A stretch of DNA of 36,223 nt from Bacteroidales bacterium (GCA_031275285.1 JAISOY010000137.1:1-36223), one strand, 5' to 3'. Positions 16,065 to 24,468 are shown, counted from the first letter of the stretch. Numbers and translations: made by a program. Notes: a model not told the origin generated them from the letters alone.

Positions 16065-17147
16065 ATGGCTGAATCCTCAAGTCCGTTTAACAGTATTAAG
16101 GCTTCAAGAATCGTTCTTCCGATCTTAATCGGGTTAGGGGTGGTTGCATTTATGTTTTACCGTGAATTTGACCCCAAGGCATTTGATAGCATGTCCTTTA
16201 CCTGGCGGATAGTGGTATTTTTATTTTTAGCAGCTATCCTGATGCTTTGTCGTGATTTCGGGTATATGATACGTATCAGGGTATTGACCAATAATCAATT
16301 AACCTGGAGACAGGCATTCCGGGTGATCATGTTATGGGAGTTTACTTCTGCAGTAACACCTTCGGCCATCGGCGGAACCAGTGTTGCTATTCTTTTTGTA
16401 AACAAGGAAGGTATAAGTTTGGGACGTAGTTCTGCAGTGGTACTTGCCACTTCATTTTTGGATGAACTGTATTTCATTATTATGTTCCCCTTATTATTGT
16501 TGATCGTGAATGTAGAGACATTGTTTTCTATCGGCGATCACAGTGGTTCATTTTTGAATGAGTTTTTTTGGTTTGCTTTAATCGGTTATTCTGCAAAATT
16601 TATTTATACCCTGATTGTCAGTTATGGTCTGTTCGTTAATCCGCGAGGCTTAAAATGGCTCCTATTACAGATATTCCGGTTACCCTTTTTAAAGCGCTGG
16701 AAACACAACATCAATGAAGCAGGATATGAAATAATAGAGAGCTCAAAAGAATTAAGACGTAAGCCGTTTTCATTCTGGCTGAAAGCATTCGGTGCTACTT
16801 TTTTTTCATGGACATCCCGTTATTGGGTCGTAAATATGATCCTTCTGGCATTTTTTGTATTGCCTCAGTTCGGACAACATTTTCTTATTTTTGCACGACA
16901 ACTGGTGATGTGGATCATGCAGTTGATCGCGCCAACGCCCGGAGGCAGTGGATTTGCCGAATATATTTTCACCCGGTACCTGGGTGATCTTATTCCGGTA
17001 AGTGATGCGGCCATAGCTGGTTCGGTGGCTATTGCCCTGGCTCTGATATGGCGTTTGATCAGTTATTATCCTTATTTGGTGTTAGGAGCATTGATTGTTC
17101 CCAAATGGATCAATGATAAATTCACAAAAAAAGCAAAGTCCAAATAA
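16065..17147 (+). CDS. UPF0104 / LPG-synthase-TM-type membrane protein (flippase-like)
   Basis: A polytopic membrane protein of 360 residues with about eight hydrophobic helices. It shows family features: FWLKAFGATFFSW, a WEFTSAVTPSAIGGTSVA motif (Pro-Ser-x-Ile-Gly-Gly) near 107-124, and LIAPTPGGSGFAEYIF near 285-300. Relatives include the transmembrane part of MprF and AglD-type proteins, thought to move lipid-linked molecules across the inner membrane. The ATG at 16065 is preferred over a TTG at 16014, which would add 17 polar residues. A 6-bp dyad (TGGGCG/CGCCCA, 16025-16052) lies just upstream. The stop overlaps the nadD start by one nucleotide, so the genes are coupled; galE and manC downstream fit an envelope-glycan or glycolipid context. 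Confidence 0.8.
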   Translation: MAESSSPFNSIKASRIVLPILIGLGVVAFMFYREFDPKAFDSMSFTWRIVVFLFLAAILMLCRDFGYMIRIRVLTNNQLTWRQAFRVIMLWEFTSAVTPSAIGGTSVAILFVNKEGISLGRSSAVVLATSFLDELYFIIMFPLLLLIVNVETLFSIGDHSGSFLNEFFWFALIGYSAKFIYTLIVSYGLFVNPRGLKWLLLQIFRLPFLKRWKHNINEAGYEIIESSKELRRKPFSFWLKAFGATFFSWTSRYWVVNMILLAFFVLPQFGQHFLIFARQLVMWIMQLIAPTPGGSGFAEYIFTRYLGDLIPVSDAAIAGSVAIALALIWRLISYYPYLVLGALIVPKWINDKFTKKAKSK

Positions 17148-17752
17148 TGAATATTGGTTTGTTTTTCGGTTCGTTCAACCCCATACATATCGGACATTTG
17201 GTGATTGCGAATTATATGTTGGCTTACACGGAAATGGATCAGTTATGGTTTGTGATCACTCCACATAACCCCTTTAAAAAGAGACAGGCTCTTTTGTCGG
17301 AATCAGACCGGTTATATCTGGTGAACTTGTCGATTGAAGGCCATCCTGAATATAAAGCGAGTAATATTGAGTTCAAGATGCCCAAACCCTCATATACGAT
17401 TGATACGCTTGTTCGATTATCAGAAAAATATCCCGGTAACCGGTTTTCTATCATTATGGGATCCGATAATCTGGAATCTTTTCATAAATGGAAAAACAGC
17501 GAGCTCATCATTGAAAATTATCATCGGTACATTTATCCCCGGACAGGAACCGCACATTTGATAGAGCGCGCTAAAAATGTTACAATGGTAGATGCTCCGT
17601 TGATGGATATCTCATCAACACTCATTCGCCGGGCGATTGCTGATGGAAAAGATATCCCGTTTCTTCTTCCGGGGAAAGTGTATCAATACATAAAGGAGAT
17701 GCATTTTTATGAAAAATGCCTACCTTCGCCGACTGATGAAGGTCAAAAATAG
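17147..17752 (+). CDS. nadD: Nicotinate-nucleotide adenylyltransferase
   Basis: A 201-residue nucleotidyltransferase of NAD biosynthesis that joins nicotinate mononucleotide and ATP to give deamido-NAD. The N-terminal GLFFGSFNPIHIGHLVIAN carries the HxGH ATP-binding motif, and ISSTLIRRAI near 153-162 is the second nucleotide-binding motif. TPHNPFKK and MGSDNLESFHKW are further family segments. Length is usual. It starts on the last base of the preceding membrane-protein stop codon and is followed by galE after 43 nt. The C-terminus ends in a short polar tail (PSPTDEGQK) that is not part of the fold. Confidence 0.95.
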   Translation: MNIGLFFGSFNPIHIGHLVIANYMLAYTEMDQLWFVITPHNPFKKRQALLSESDRLYLVNLSIEGHPEYKASNIEFKMPKPSYTIDTLVRLSEKYPGNRFSIIMGSDNLESFHKWKNSELIIENYHRYIYPRTGTAHLIERAKNVTMVDAPLMDISSTLIRRAIADGKDIPFLLPGKVYQYIKEMHFYEKCLPSPTDEGQK

Positions 17753-17795
17753 AATCTTATGTTATTTATGTTATATATTAAAATAAAGGATAATA

Positions 17796-18830
17796 ATGAA
17801 TAAAGTATTGGTAACAGGCGGTACCGGCTATATCGGGTCACATACTGTGGTGGAGCTGATCAATGACGGTTACGAAGTAGTGATTATCGATAATTTATCG
17901 AATTCCAGGATGGGTTCGCTGGATGGAATTGAAAAAATTACAGGTAAGCGGCCTGAATTTGAAAATATAGATCTTTGTGATAAGGGAAAGTTGGAATCGG
18001 TTTTGAAAAAACATGCCGGGATCGATGCAATTATTCACTTTGCAGCCTATAAAGCGGTTGGTGAATCGGTGGCGCAACCTTTAAAATATTACCACAATAA
18101 CCTTGTTTCTTTGTTGAATATTCTGGAACTGATGCCTCAATATGGTATCGGGAATTTTGTATTTTCATCTTCCTGTACTGTCTATGGGCAACCGGAACAT
18201 CTACCTGTTACGGAAAAGGCGCCTGTACAGGCAGCTACATCCCCTTACGGGAATACCAAGCAGATCTCGGAAGAGATCATCCATGATACAGTAGCCGTTT
18301 CTGATAAAATTAAAAGCATTGCTTTGCGTTATTTTAACCCCATAGGAGCACATCCTTCAGCATTGATCGGTGAATTACCCGTTGGTGTTCCCAGCAATCT
18401 GGTGCCTTTTATCACCCAGACAGCCATTGGGGTCCGGGAACAACTCAGTGTTTTTGGTGACGATTATAACACTCCTGACGGTTCCTGTATCAGGGACTAT
18501 ATCCATGTGGTAGACCTTGCAAAAGCGCATGTGATAGCTGTCAGAAGACTGATTGAGAATAAGAGCGGCGCCAAAATGGAAATGTTTAACCTGGGTACCG
18601 GAAAGGGTGTCTCGGTACTGGAGTTGATCCATACATTTGAGAAAGTGGCCGGGGTAAAATTAAATTATAAAATCGTAGACCGTCGTCCCGGTGATACCGA
18701 ACAAGTCTGGGCAGATACGACTTACGCCAATAATGTTTTAGGCTGGAAAGCCCAGAGTACATTAGAGGATACATTGCTTTCGGCATGGAATTGGGAAAAA
18801 TATTATAAAGAAAGCGGAGGTTGGAAATGA
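17796..18830 (+). CDS. galE: UDP-glucose 4-epimerase
   Basis: A 344-residue short-chain dehydrogenase/reductase that interconverts UDP-glucose and UDP-galactose. The NAD-binding loop is GGTGYIGSH (8-16). The catalytic residues are Ser126 (FSSSCTVYG), Tyr151 and Lys155 (SPYGNTK), each shifted by two from the E. coli enzyme. FAAYKAVGES, LRYFNPIGAH and RDYIHVVDLA are typical. It supplies galactose donors for surface polysaccharide or takes part in galactose breakdown; with manC directly downstream the first is favoured. The stop TGA overlaps the manC ATG (ATGA). Confidence 0.96.
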   Translation: MNKVLVTGGTGYIGSHTVVELINDGYEVVIIDNLSNSRMGSLDGIEKITGKRPEFENIDLCDKGKLESVLKKHAGIDAIIHFAAYKAVGESVAQPLKYYHNNLVSLLNILELMPQYGIGNFVFSSSCTVYGQPEHLPVTEKAPVQAATSPYGNTKQISEEIIHDTVAVSDKIKSIALRYFNPIGAHPSALIGELPVGVPSNLVPFITQTAIGVREQLSVFGDDYNTPDGSCIRDYIHVVDLAKAHVIAVRRLIENKSGAKMEMFNLGTGKGVSVLELIHTFEKVAGVKLNYKIVDRRPGDTEQVWADTTYANNVLGWKAQSTLEDTLLSAWNWEKYYKESGGWK

Positions 18831-19942
18831 AACAGAAACCAATAGAAGTCAATCCCAATAATTATTGCGTGATCATGGCCGGTGGGGTAGGAAGCCGTTT
18901 CTGGCCGTTGAGCCGGATGAATAAGCCCAAACAATTCCTGGATATTTTAGGTGTAGGGAAAACGCTGATCCAGCAGACTTTTGACAGATTCAGCAATATC
19001 GTTCCCAGGGAAAATATTATTGTTGTTACCAATGAACTCTATAAGGATACCACCATTGAGTTGCTTGAGATCGATGAAAAGCAGGTGTTGCTTGAACCGA
19101 TGCGTAAGAATACCGCTCCGTGTATTGCATATGCCAACTTCAGGATACTGAAAGAAAATCCTAATGCCAATATCATTGTCACTCCTTCTGATCATCTGGT
19201 GACCAATGAAATGGAATTTCTCCGTATTGCCCAGAAAGGGATCGATTTTATTGCTAAGAATGATGTTCTCCTGACTATCGGGATTAAACCGAGTCGTCCT
19301 GATACGGGATATGGTTATATCCAGATATCAAATGATGCCACTGAAATAAAATTACCCAGTACCTCACTGAAAAAAGTAAAAACATTTACGGAAAAACCAG
19401 AGTTGGAAATGGCCAAGATCTTTTTTGAAAGTGGTGAATTTTTCTGGAATTCCGGAATGTTTTTCTGGTCGTTACCATCTATCATGCAGGCATTTGACAT
19501 ACATATGTCAGGACTCAATACGCTTTTCCAGAATAAGATCGATTTATTGGGAACAGAGAAGGAGTTGGAAGCAGTCCGCGATATTTATGCCCAGAGTAAA
19601 AGCATATCCATCGACTATGCAATTATGGAAAAAGCAGACAATGTATATGTGTTGTGTGCAGACTTCGGATGGTCGGATATTGGAACATGGGGTTCTTTAT
19701 ATGCCAACCAGTCAAAAGATAAAAACCGGAATGCAGTGGTCGGGAACAATGTTTTTTTGTATGATACGAAAGATTGTGAAATAAATATTCATCCGCATAA
19801 ACTGGCAGTTTTACAGGGGTTGGAGGATATGATTGTTGTTCAAACCGATGATGTGTTATTGGTCTGCAAAAAGGAGGATGAGCAGCGGATCAAGGATTTC
19901 GTTAATAATGTCAAAATGGAAAAGGGAGACACATATATTTAG
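18827..19942 (+). CDS. manC: Mannose-1-phosphate guanylyltransferase
   Basis: A 371-residue nucleotidyltransferase that makes GDP-mannose from GTP and mannose 1-phosphate. The nucleotide-binding signature is IMAGGVGSRFWPLSR followed by KPKQFLD; TPSDHLV, PDTGYGYIQ, FTEKP and WNSGMFFW follow in the usual order. It lacks the C-terminal phosphomannose isomerase domain of the bifunctional enzymes. The start at 18827 is chosen because GGAGG lies about 8 nt upstream and the ATG overlaps the galE stop by four bases; a TTG two codons earlier is unlikely. GDP-mannose feeds glycan assembly and GDP-fucose. Confidence 0.95.
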   Translation: MKQKPIEVNPNNYCVIMAGGVGSRFWPLSRMNKPKQFLDILGVGKTLIQQTFDRFSNIVPRENIIVVTNELYKDTTIELLEIDEKQVLLEPMRKNTAPCIAYANFRILKENPNANIIVTPSDHLVTNEMEFLRIAQKGIDFIAKNDVLLTIGIKPSRPDTGYGYIQISNDATEIKLPSTSLKKVKTFTEKPELEMAKIFFESGEFFWNSGMFFWSLPSIMQAFDIHMSGLNTLFQNKIDLLGTEKELEAVRDIYAQSKSISIDYAIMEKADNVYVLCADFGWSDIGTWGSLYANQSKDKNRNAVVGNNVFLYDTKDCEINIHPHKLAVLQGLEDMIVVQTDDVLLVCKKEDEQRIKDFVNNVKMEKGDTYI

Positions 19943-19976
19943 CTGCTAATTATTCACATAATCGTTTATATCAAAT

Positions 19977-20234
19977 ATGGATAATCATTTAATACTATCT
20001 TTAAAAAAACAATTGATTGAAACATTGAACCTGGAGGATATCACCCCGGATGATATAGAAACCGATGCTCCTTTGTTTGGCGATGGTCTTGGACTTGATT
20101 CGATAGATGCGTTGGAGATCATTCTTTTGTTGGAAAAAAATTACGGAATACGTATTGAAAACCCAAGCGAAGGAAAAAGTATTTTTTATTCGGTAAAATC
20201 TTTGGCTGATTATATTGAGCAACATAAGAATTAA
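19977..20234 (+). CDS. Acyl carrier protein-like phosphopantetheine-binding protein
   Basis: An 85-residue four-helix carrier protein. Ser42 in GLGLDSIDALEI is the phosphopantetheine attachment site. The N-terminal half differs from housekeeping AcpP (LKKQLIETLNLEDITPDDIE), the site is DSID rather than DSLD, and the last helix is FYSVKSLADYIEQHK. This places it among the specialised ACPs of aryl-polyene, flexirubin or lipid-modifying pathways rather than fatty-acid synthesis. It follows manC by 34 nt and likely belongs to the same transcript. No acyltransferase or synthase is adjacent; the KAS at 3983 is the only candidate partner in the window. Confidence 0.88.
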   Translation: MDNHLILSLKKQLIETLNLEDITPDDIETDAPLFGDGLGLDSIDALEIILLLEKNYGIRIENPSEGKSIFYSVKSLADYIEQHKN

Positions 20235-20274
20235 GTACCCTGTGCAGTTAAGCCATATTGAACAAGTTGATTAC

Positions 20275-20318
20275 GTGTATTAAGTATGACATTAATTTAT
20301 TGGGATTACTTAATACGC
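20275..20318. repeat. 12-bp inverted repeat between the ACP and PorT-like genes
   Basis: GTGTATTAAGTA (20275-20286 with its preceding base) pairs with TACTTAATACGC (20307-20318), ten perfect Watson-Crick pairs plus one G-T and one more G-C; the loop is 20 nt. No U-tract follows, so it is not a standard terminator. It may be a regulatory hairpin or a protein-binding site in the 142-nt gap. Confidence 0.45.
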
Positions 20319-20376
20319 ACAATAATGTAGTTGAAATATCGTTTCCAATACAAATCCGGTTAGCGTAGCGAGTAAA

Positions 20377-21075
20377 TTGAGAGGTGTTTTTTTAATATTA
20401 CTTTTTTCCTTTTTTTGTGTCGGCACTGAAGCCCAGCAGAAAAAAAAGGTATTAAATTACCAGCAACATGACGGGCGGGTCATTCATTTTGGATTTTGCC
20501 TGGGGTTGAATGTAATGGATTTTACTATTACTCATTCACAGGAAAATTATGAGACAGATTCTTTACTGAGCAATGTAACCAAACTTTCTCCTGGTTTTCA
20601 TATCCAGGCAGTTTCAGCACTTAGGCTTACGGATAATCTGGAATTGCGGTTTTTGCCGGGAGTAGCTTTTGGGCAGCGGGAATTGATGTTTTACCGGAAT
20701 GATGAGGCCTATGGCGATAAACAACGATTAGAATCCAGTTATATAGAGCTTCCGCTCTTACTTAAATACAAATCAAAAAGAGTCAATAATTACCGGGGCT
20801 TTTTAGTGGGAGGTATGAATCCTCGTTTTGACCTGGCCAAAAAATACCGTGAGGATGATGGAATATATATGGATATGAAATTAAACGACCTTTGCTATGA
20901 ATTTGGAGGAGGCTTTGATTTTTATCTGCCGTATTTTAAATTATCCATTGAATTACGTGGTTCGTGGGGCATGTTCAATGTCCTTAAAGAGAGGACCACA
21001 CCTCGTCCGGAATACCAGAACGCAGTACAGAAATTACGCTCCTCGGTATACCTGCTATCTATTTATATAGAATAA
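20377..21075 (+). CDS. PorT-family outer-membrane beta-barrel protein
   Basis: A 232-residue exported protein. The signal peptide (RGVFLILLFSFFCVGTEA, then QQ) begins at a TTG codon at 20377; the frame has no ATG upstream before a stop at 20332, so TTG is the only reasonable start. The mature part has barrel strands with Gly and aromatic residues (HFGFCLGLNVMDF, RFLPGVAFGQREL, SYIELPLLLKYKSKR, FEFGGGFDFYL-like) and resembles PorT of Porphyromonas, an outer-membrane protein needed for type IX secretion and present in Bacteroidales. The features YIELPLLLKYKS and GGMNPRFDLAKK are the ones I rely on. Convergent with aroC, four nucleotides apart. Whether it works in type IX secretion cannot be decided here; no other por/gld gene is adjacent. 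Confidence 0.75.
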   Translation: MRGVFLILLFSFFCVGTEAQQKKKVLNYQQHDGRVIHFGFCLGLNVMDFTITHSQENYETDSLLSNVTKLSPGFHIQAVSALRLTDNLELRFLPGVAFGQRELMFYRNDEAYGDKQRLESSYIELPLLLKYKSKRVNNYRGFLVGGMNPRFDLAKKYREDDGIYMDMKLNDLCYEFGGGFDFYLPYFKLSIELRGSWGMFNVLKERTTPRPEYQNAVQKLRSSVYLLSIYIE

Positions 21076-21079
21076 GGCA

Positions 21080-22060
21080 TTATTGGAATGCTTTACTGAC
21101 CATCATCAGGTCGGCTAAAGCAATTGCCGTTGCTGCTTCTATAACAGGAGGTATACGAAGTACAATACATGCATCATGACGTCCGGGAGTTTCAAGAATA
21201 GCCGGTTCTCCGGATTTTATATTGATGGTTTTTTGCGGGCGGGCAATAGAAGACGTTGGTTTTACCGCAACACGGAACACAATCGGATTTCCATTGGTAA
21301 TTCCTCCATTGATTCCGCCGGCATGATTGGTTTTTGTCTGTCCCGAAGAATGAACAAAAGTGTCATTATGTTCGCTTCCATGCATGCGGGCTGCACCAAA
21401 TCCTGATCCGAACTCTATTCCTTTGGTGGCGGGGATGGAAAATATCATATGAGAAATGATCGATTCAGTACTATCAAAAAACGGTTCTCCCCATCCGACC
21501 GGAACAGAATCGACCGTACATTCAATGATACCACCTACAGAATCCTGTTCATCGATGCATTTATCAATAATACCTTCCCAATTCTTACTTCCACCGATTT
21601 CCAGGATCTGGGACCTTATGATCACCGGAGTTAGTATTTTTTTTGCCAGGACTCCGGCTGTCACCAGTCCGGCTGTGATCCGTCCGGAAAAATGGCCGCT
21701 TCCGCGATAATCGGTATGTCCTTTGTATTTTACTCCGGCGACAAAATCGGCATGTCCGGGCCGTGGAATTTCGCTGAACAATGAATAATCTTTGGAACGG
21801 GTATCGGAATTCTCAATGATGATCAGAATAGGTGCCCCGGTAGTATATCCGTTAAAAACGCCACTCAATAATTTAGGTAGATCGGTTTCAATCCGGGGAG
21901 TTGTCCCTTTTCTTCCGCTGCGCCGCCTGCCGAGGTCATTTTCAAAATCAGACTCCGACAACGCAATTCCCGGAGGACACCCGTCGATACAAACTCCGGT
22001 ACATGGGCCGTGAGATTCTCCAAAAATACTTACCCGAAATATCCTTCCGAAAGAATTCAT
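21080..22060 (-). CDS. aroC: Chorismate synthase
   Basis: A 326-residue FMN-dependent enzyme that makes chorismate from EPSP, the last shikimate step. The signatures are RVSIFGESHGP at the N-terminus, GSGHFSGRITAGLVTAG, NHAGGINGGITNGNPI, and GRHDACIVLR near the C-terminus. The start at 22060 (MNSFGRIF) is the family start; upstream in-frame codons would only add a spurious hydrophobic stretch. The length is at the short end for the family (usually 350-390), with a compact C-terminus. It stands alone, separated from the upstream UPF0301 gene by a strong terminator. Confidence 0.96.
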   Translation of the reverse strand: MNSFGRIFRVSIFGESHGPCTGVCIDGCPPGIALSESDFENDLGRRRSGRKGTTPRIETDLPKLLSGVFNGYTTGAPILIIIENSDTRSKDYSLFSEIPRPGHADFVAGVKYKGHTDYRGSGHFSGRITAGLVTAGVLAKKILTPVIIRSQILEIGGSKNWEGIIDKCIDEQDSVGGIIECTVDSVPVGWGEPFFDSTESIISHMIFSIPATKGIEFGSGFGAARMHGSEHNDTFVHSSGQTKTNHAGGINGGITNGNPIVFRVAVKPTSSIARPQKTINIKSGEPAILETPGRHDACIVLRIPPVIEAATAIALADLMMVSKAFQ

Positions 22061-22162
22061 GATATATGATATTGTAATAAATGCCAAAAATACACTTTTA
22101 TTCAGAATTGGCAGAATATATTGAAGCCGGTATATTTGAGAAAAGACTTCTGGGTTGATGAA

Positions 22163-22202
22163 ATACAAAAAAGGAGTTGAGAAATCAACTCCTTTTTTGT
22201 AT
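22163..22202 (-). terminator. Strong intrinsic terminator between UPF0301 gene and aroC
   Basis: A perfect 18-bp stem: 22163-22180 pairs with 22185-22202, with a 4-nt loop (GAAA on the plus strand). The A-tract on one side and T-tract on the other are part of the stem, so it can end transcription in either direction. It lies 9 nt after the UPF0301 stop, so on the minus strand it ends that transcript and insulates aroC. Confidence 0.9.
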
Positions 22203-22211
22203 AGATGATAT

Positions 22212-22802
22212 TTAATTAAAAGCCGGGTTTTCCGGCAAAGTAGTCCAGACTTTATATTGGGACCCCATATTGATCACGGAGTCTTTCCACATTTCCTGGG
22301 ATGGATTGATGATGTATTTTGAATTGATATTACCTACCAGCCAGGAATTATTTTCTAATTCGTCCTCCAACTGGCCTCCGCTCCAACCTGAATATCCTAG
22401 GAAAAAACGAATGTCCTCACGTTTCATGATGGACAATGAAAGAAGTTTCTTTATTACTTCAATATTACCGCCCCAATAAATACCATTCATTATTTCAATG
22501 GCATCAGGTATATGCTCCATGGTGTGCAGATAATGCAATGTATCTGTTTTTACGGATCCTCCGATGGATAATGCCGATTCCGGAGACGGAAAATCTTCCA
22601 TCATATCACCTATCGTGATGTTCAGGGGTTTATTCAGTACAAAACCAATGGTACCCTCTTCGGAGTATTCCGTTAACAATACTACCGACCTTTTGAAACA
22701 ACCATCCAGTAAAAATGGTTGCGATACCAATACTTTTCCTTTTTTCGGAAGAACATTGTTATAAGATAAATTCAGCCAGTCGATAATATTGTTCATAAGC
22801 AT
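22212..22802 (-). CDS. UPF0301 (YqgE/AlgH) family protein
   Basis: A 196-residue cytosolic protein of the YqgE/AlgH family (DUF179). Family features: GKVLVSQPFLLDGCFKRSVV, EGTIGFVLNKPL, SIGGSVKTDTLHYLHT, and FFLGYSGWSGGQLEDEL near the C-terminal third, with NSWL after it. The molecular role is not established; AlgH was first linked to alginate regulation in Pseudomonas. The start at 22802 has a second ATG two codons later. A -7 box precedes it, and the strong terminator follows it, so it is a single-gene unit. Confidence 0.93.
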   Translation of the reverse strand: MLMNNIIDWLNLSYNNVLPKKGKVLVSQPFLLDGCFKRSVVLLTEYSEEGTIGFVLNKPLNITIGDMMEDFPSPESALSIGGSVKTDTLHYLHTMEHIPDAIEIMNGIYWGGNIEVIKKLLSLSIMKREDIRFFLGYSGWSGGQLEDELENNSWLVGNINSKYIINPSQEMWKDSVINMGSQYKVWTTLPENPAFN

Positions 22803-22834
22803 AATATTACCCGATTATACCAGCAAAATTTGTG

Positions 22835-22842
22835 CAAAAGTA
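22835..22842 (-). promoter_or_regulatory. Putative -7 box for the UPF0301 gene
   Basis: On the minus strand TACTTTTG, an exact TAnnTTTG match, 32 nt upstream of the ATG. It sits in the 50-nt gap after the sodA stop, so the gene may have its own promoter. No -33 element is evident. Confidence 0.4.
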
Positions 22843-22852
22843 TATCTGCTTA

Positions 22853-23545
22853 TTACAGGGTTTTTGCGTATTTTGCTTCAACTCCTTTCCAGTTAGCTAC
22901 ATTCCAGAAAGCCTGTATGTAATCGGGACGTTTATTCTGATATTTCAGGTAATAAGCATGTTCCCATACATCAATACAAAAAATGGGTGTTCCTTTTTCT
23001 TCGGCAATATCCATTAAAGGATTGTCTTGATTGGGCGTAGAGGTAATGGATAATTTCCCTTTGTTGGAAATAAGCCAGGCCCAACCCGATCCGAAACGTG
23101 TAGATGCCGCCTTAGCGAATTGTTCTTTAAATGCATCGAACGATCCAAAGTCCCGTTTGATAGCATCGGCCAGTTTTCCTGTCGGTTCACCACCTGCATT
23201 CGGAGCCATGGATTCCCAGAATAAGATATGGTTATAATAGCCACCGCCGTTATTGCGGACTGCCATTGGGTATTTCGAGATATTTTTGAATATATCTTCA
23301 ATATTTGATGGAACAGAAGTGGTTAATGCCTGCAATGCATCGTTGAAATTTTTGGTATACGCCGCATGATGCCGGGAATAATGAATTTCCATTGTCATCG
23401 CATCAACATAAGGTTCCAATGCATTATAGGCATAGGGTAAGGCAGGTTGTGTGAAACTGGGTGCTTTGCCTTCTGCCGAAAGAGCAAAACAAATTAATAC
23501 ACATTGTACCGGTAAAGCATTGTTTCTACGAAAATGTTTTTTCAT
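22853..23545 (-). CDS. sodA: Exported Mn-type superoxide dismutase
   Basis: A 230-residue Fe/Mn superoxide dismutase. Metal ligands are His55 (MEIHYSRHH), His106 (YYNHILFW), Asp192 and His196 (DVWEHAYYLKY). GGGYYNH and Gln173 in NQDNPLM are the manganese-type markers, in contrast to the Gln of iron-type enzymes in the second helix (AAQVWNH). Residues 1-28 are an extra leader: a basic start (KKHFRR), a hydrophobic stretch (VLICFALSA) and a possible cleavage near ALSAEGKA. The normal SOD fold starts at FTQPALPYAYNALEP. So the enzyme is probably periplasmic or outer-surface. Its own stop is 50 nt from the UPF0301 start and it follows no operon partner. The signal peptide is short, so the export claim is less certain than the family. 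Confidence 0.88.
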   Translation of the reverse strand: MKKHFRRNNALPVQCVLICFALSAEGKAPSFTQPALPYAYNALEPYVDAMTMEIHYSRHHAAYTKNFNDALQALTTSVPSNIEDIFKNISKYPMAVRNNGGGYYNHILFWESMAPNAGGEPTGKLADAIKRDFGSFDAFKEQFAKAASTRFGSGWAWLISNKGKLSITSTPNQDNPLMDIAEEKGTPIFCIDVWEHAYYLKYQNKRPDYIQAFWNVANWKGVEAKYAKTL

Positions 23546-23618
23546 GACTTAAAATTTATTGTGTTAAAAATAATTATAATGTTGTATTTCCTATTCTTGT
23601 TTTGAACAGGTCATCTAT

Positions 23619-24404
23619 TTAATCAGTTGTCAATAATCGTTCCAAATTTTGCATCAATTCATTTTTTGATACATTTTCATTAATGATTCCGTGATTGGCA
23701 ATAGATATATTGCCGGTTTCTTCTGAAACAATTACTGCTAAAGCGTCTGTATTTTCTGTTATTCCCAATGCGGCACGGTGGCGTAATCCTAGATTAGCAG
23801 GTAAATTCCGGTTATCAGATACCGGGAGTATGCAACGTGCTGCTCTTATCTTCTCTTTGACAATAATCACGGCGCCATCATGTAAAGGACTGTTTTTGAA
23901 AAAGATATTTTCCAATAACCGGCTTGATGTATTTGCGTCCAGTACATCGCCGGTCTCCTCGTACATCTTAAGGGAAGTTGTACGTGTAATGACAATCAGT
24001 GCTCCTGTTTTTGATTCGCTCATATGGATACAAGCAAGAACAATGGATTTTATTTTGACATCCGTGTGTATGGGTTCGGAAGCGAAAAGCTTATCAAACC
24101 GGAATCGCCGGTTTCTGTATTTGGTGCCGAGGTTGGTCAGAAAACGGCGTATTTCGGGTTGGAATAAAACAACCAGTGCAACAGCCCCAACACTGAATAC
24201 TTGCTGCAAAATAGCCCCGGTAAGTTCCATGTTCAGGGCCTTGACCAGTAACCAGAACAGGAAAATGCCGAAAATAGATATGAAAATATTAATGGCAACA
24301 GAGTCTTTAGTTAGCATATACAACTGATACAACAGATATGCGACAAATAATATATCTATTACATCTGTGATGCGGAGCGAAAGAAAAGATGACAACAGTA
24401 CCAT
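23619..24404 (-). CDS. cdaA: Diadenylate cyclase (c-di-AMP synthase), CdaA-type
   Basis: A 261-residue membrane protein that makes c-di-AMP from two ATP. Three hydrophobic helices fall within the first 85 residues (ITDVIDILFVAYLLYQLYML, IFISIFGIFLFWLLVKAL, QVFSVGAVALVVLFQPEI). The DAC domain follows, with Asp176-Gly177-Ala178 in SPLHDGAVI and Arg208-His209-Arg210 in LGLRHRAALGITE, the catalytic and metal-binding motifs. The ATG at 24404 is preferred to a TTG at 24446. The promoter upstream has both elements. Bacteroidetes CdaA proteins are usually linked to envelope stress and osmotic control; no glmM or cdaR is next to it. Confidence 0.95.
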   Translation of the reverse strand: MVLLSSFLSLRITDVIDILFVAYLLYQLYMLTKDSVAINIFISIFGIFLFWLLVKALNMELTGAILQQVFSVGAVALVVLFQPEIRRFLTNLGTKYRNRRFRFDKLFASEPIHTDVKIKSIVLACIHMSESKTGALIVITRTTSLKMYEETGDVLDANTSSRLLENIFFKNSPLHDGAVIIVKEKIRAARCILPVSDNRNLPANLGLRHRAALGITENTDALAVIVSEETGNISIANHGIINENVSKNELMQNLERLLTTD

Positions 24405-24426
24405 AAGGCTTATTGATCTGAAGATG

Positions 24427-24458
24427 CAAATGTAAGCCAAACACAATGAATTAACAAA
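24427..24458 (-). promoter_or_regulatory. Bacteroidetes promoter for cdaA
   Basis: On the minus strand TTTG (24458-24455), 20 nt of spacer, TACATTTG (24434-24427). Both boxes match TTTG/TAnnTTTG, and the start of cdaA is about 22 nt further on. This is the best promoter in the window. Confidence 0.65.
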
Positions 24459-24468
24459 AAATAATTTA

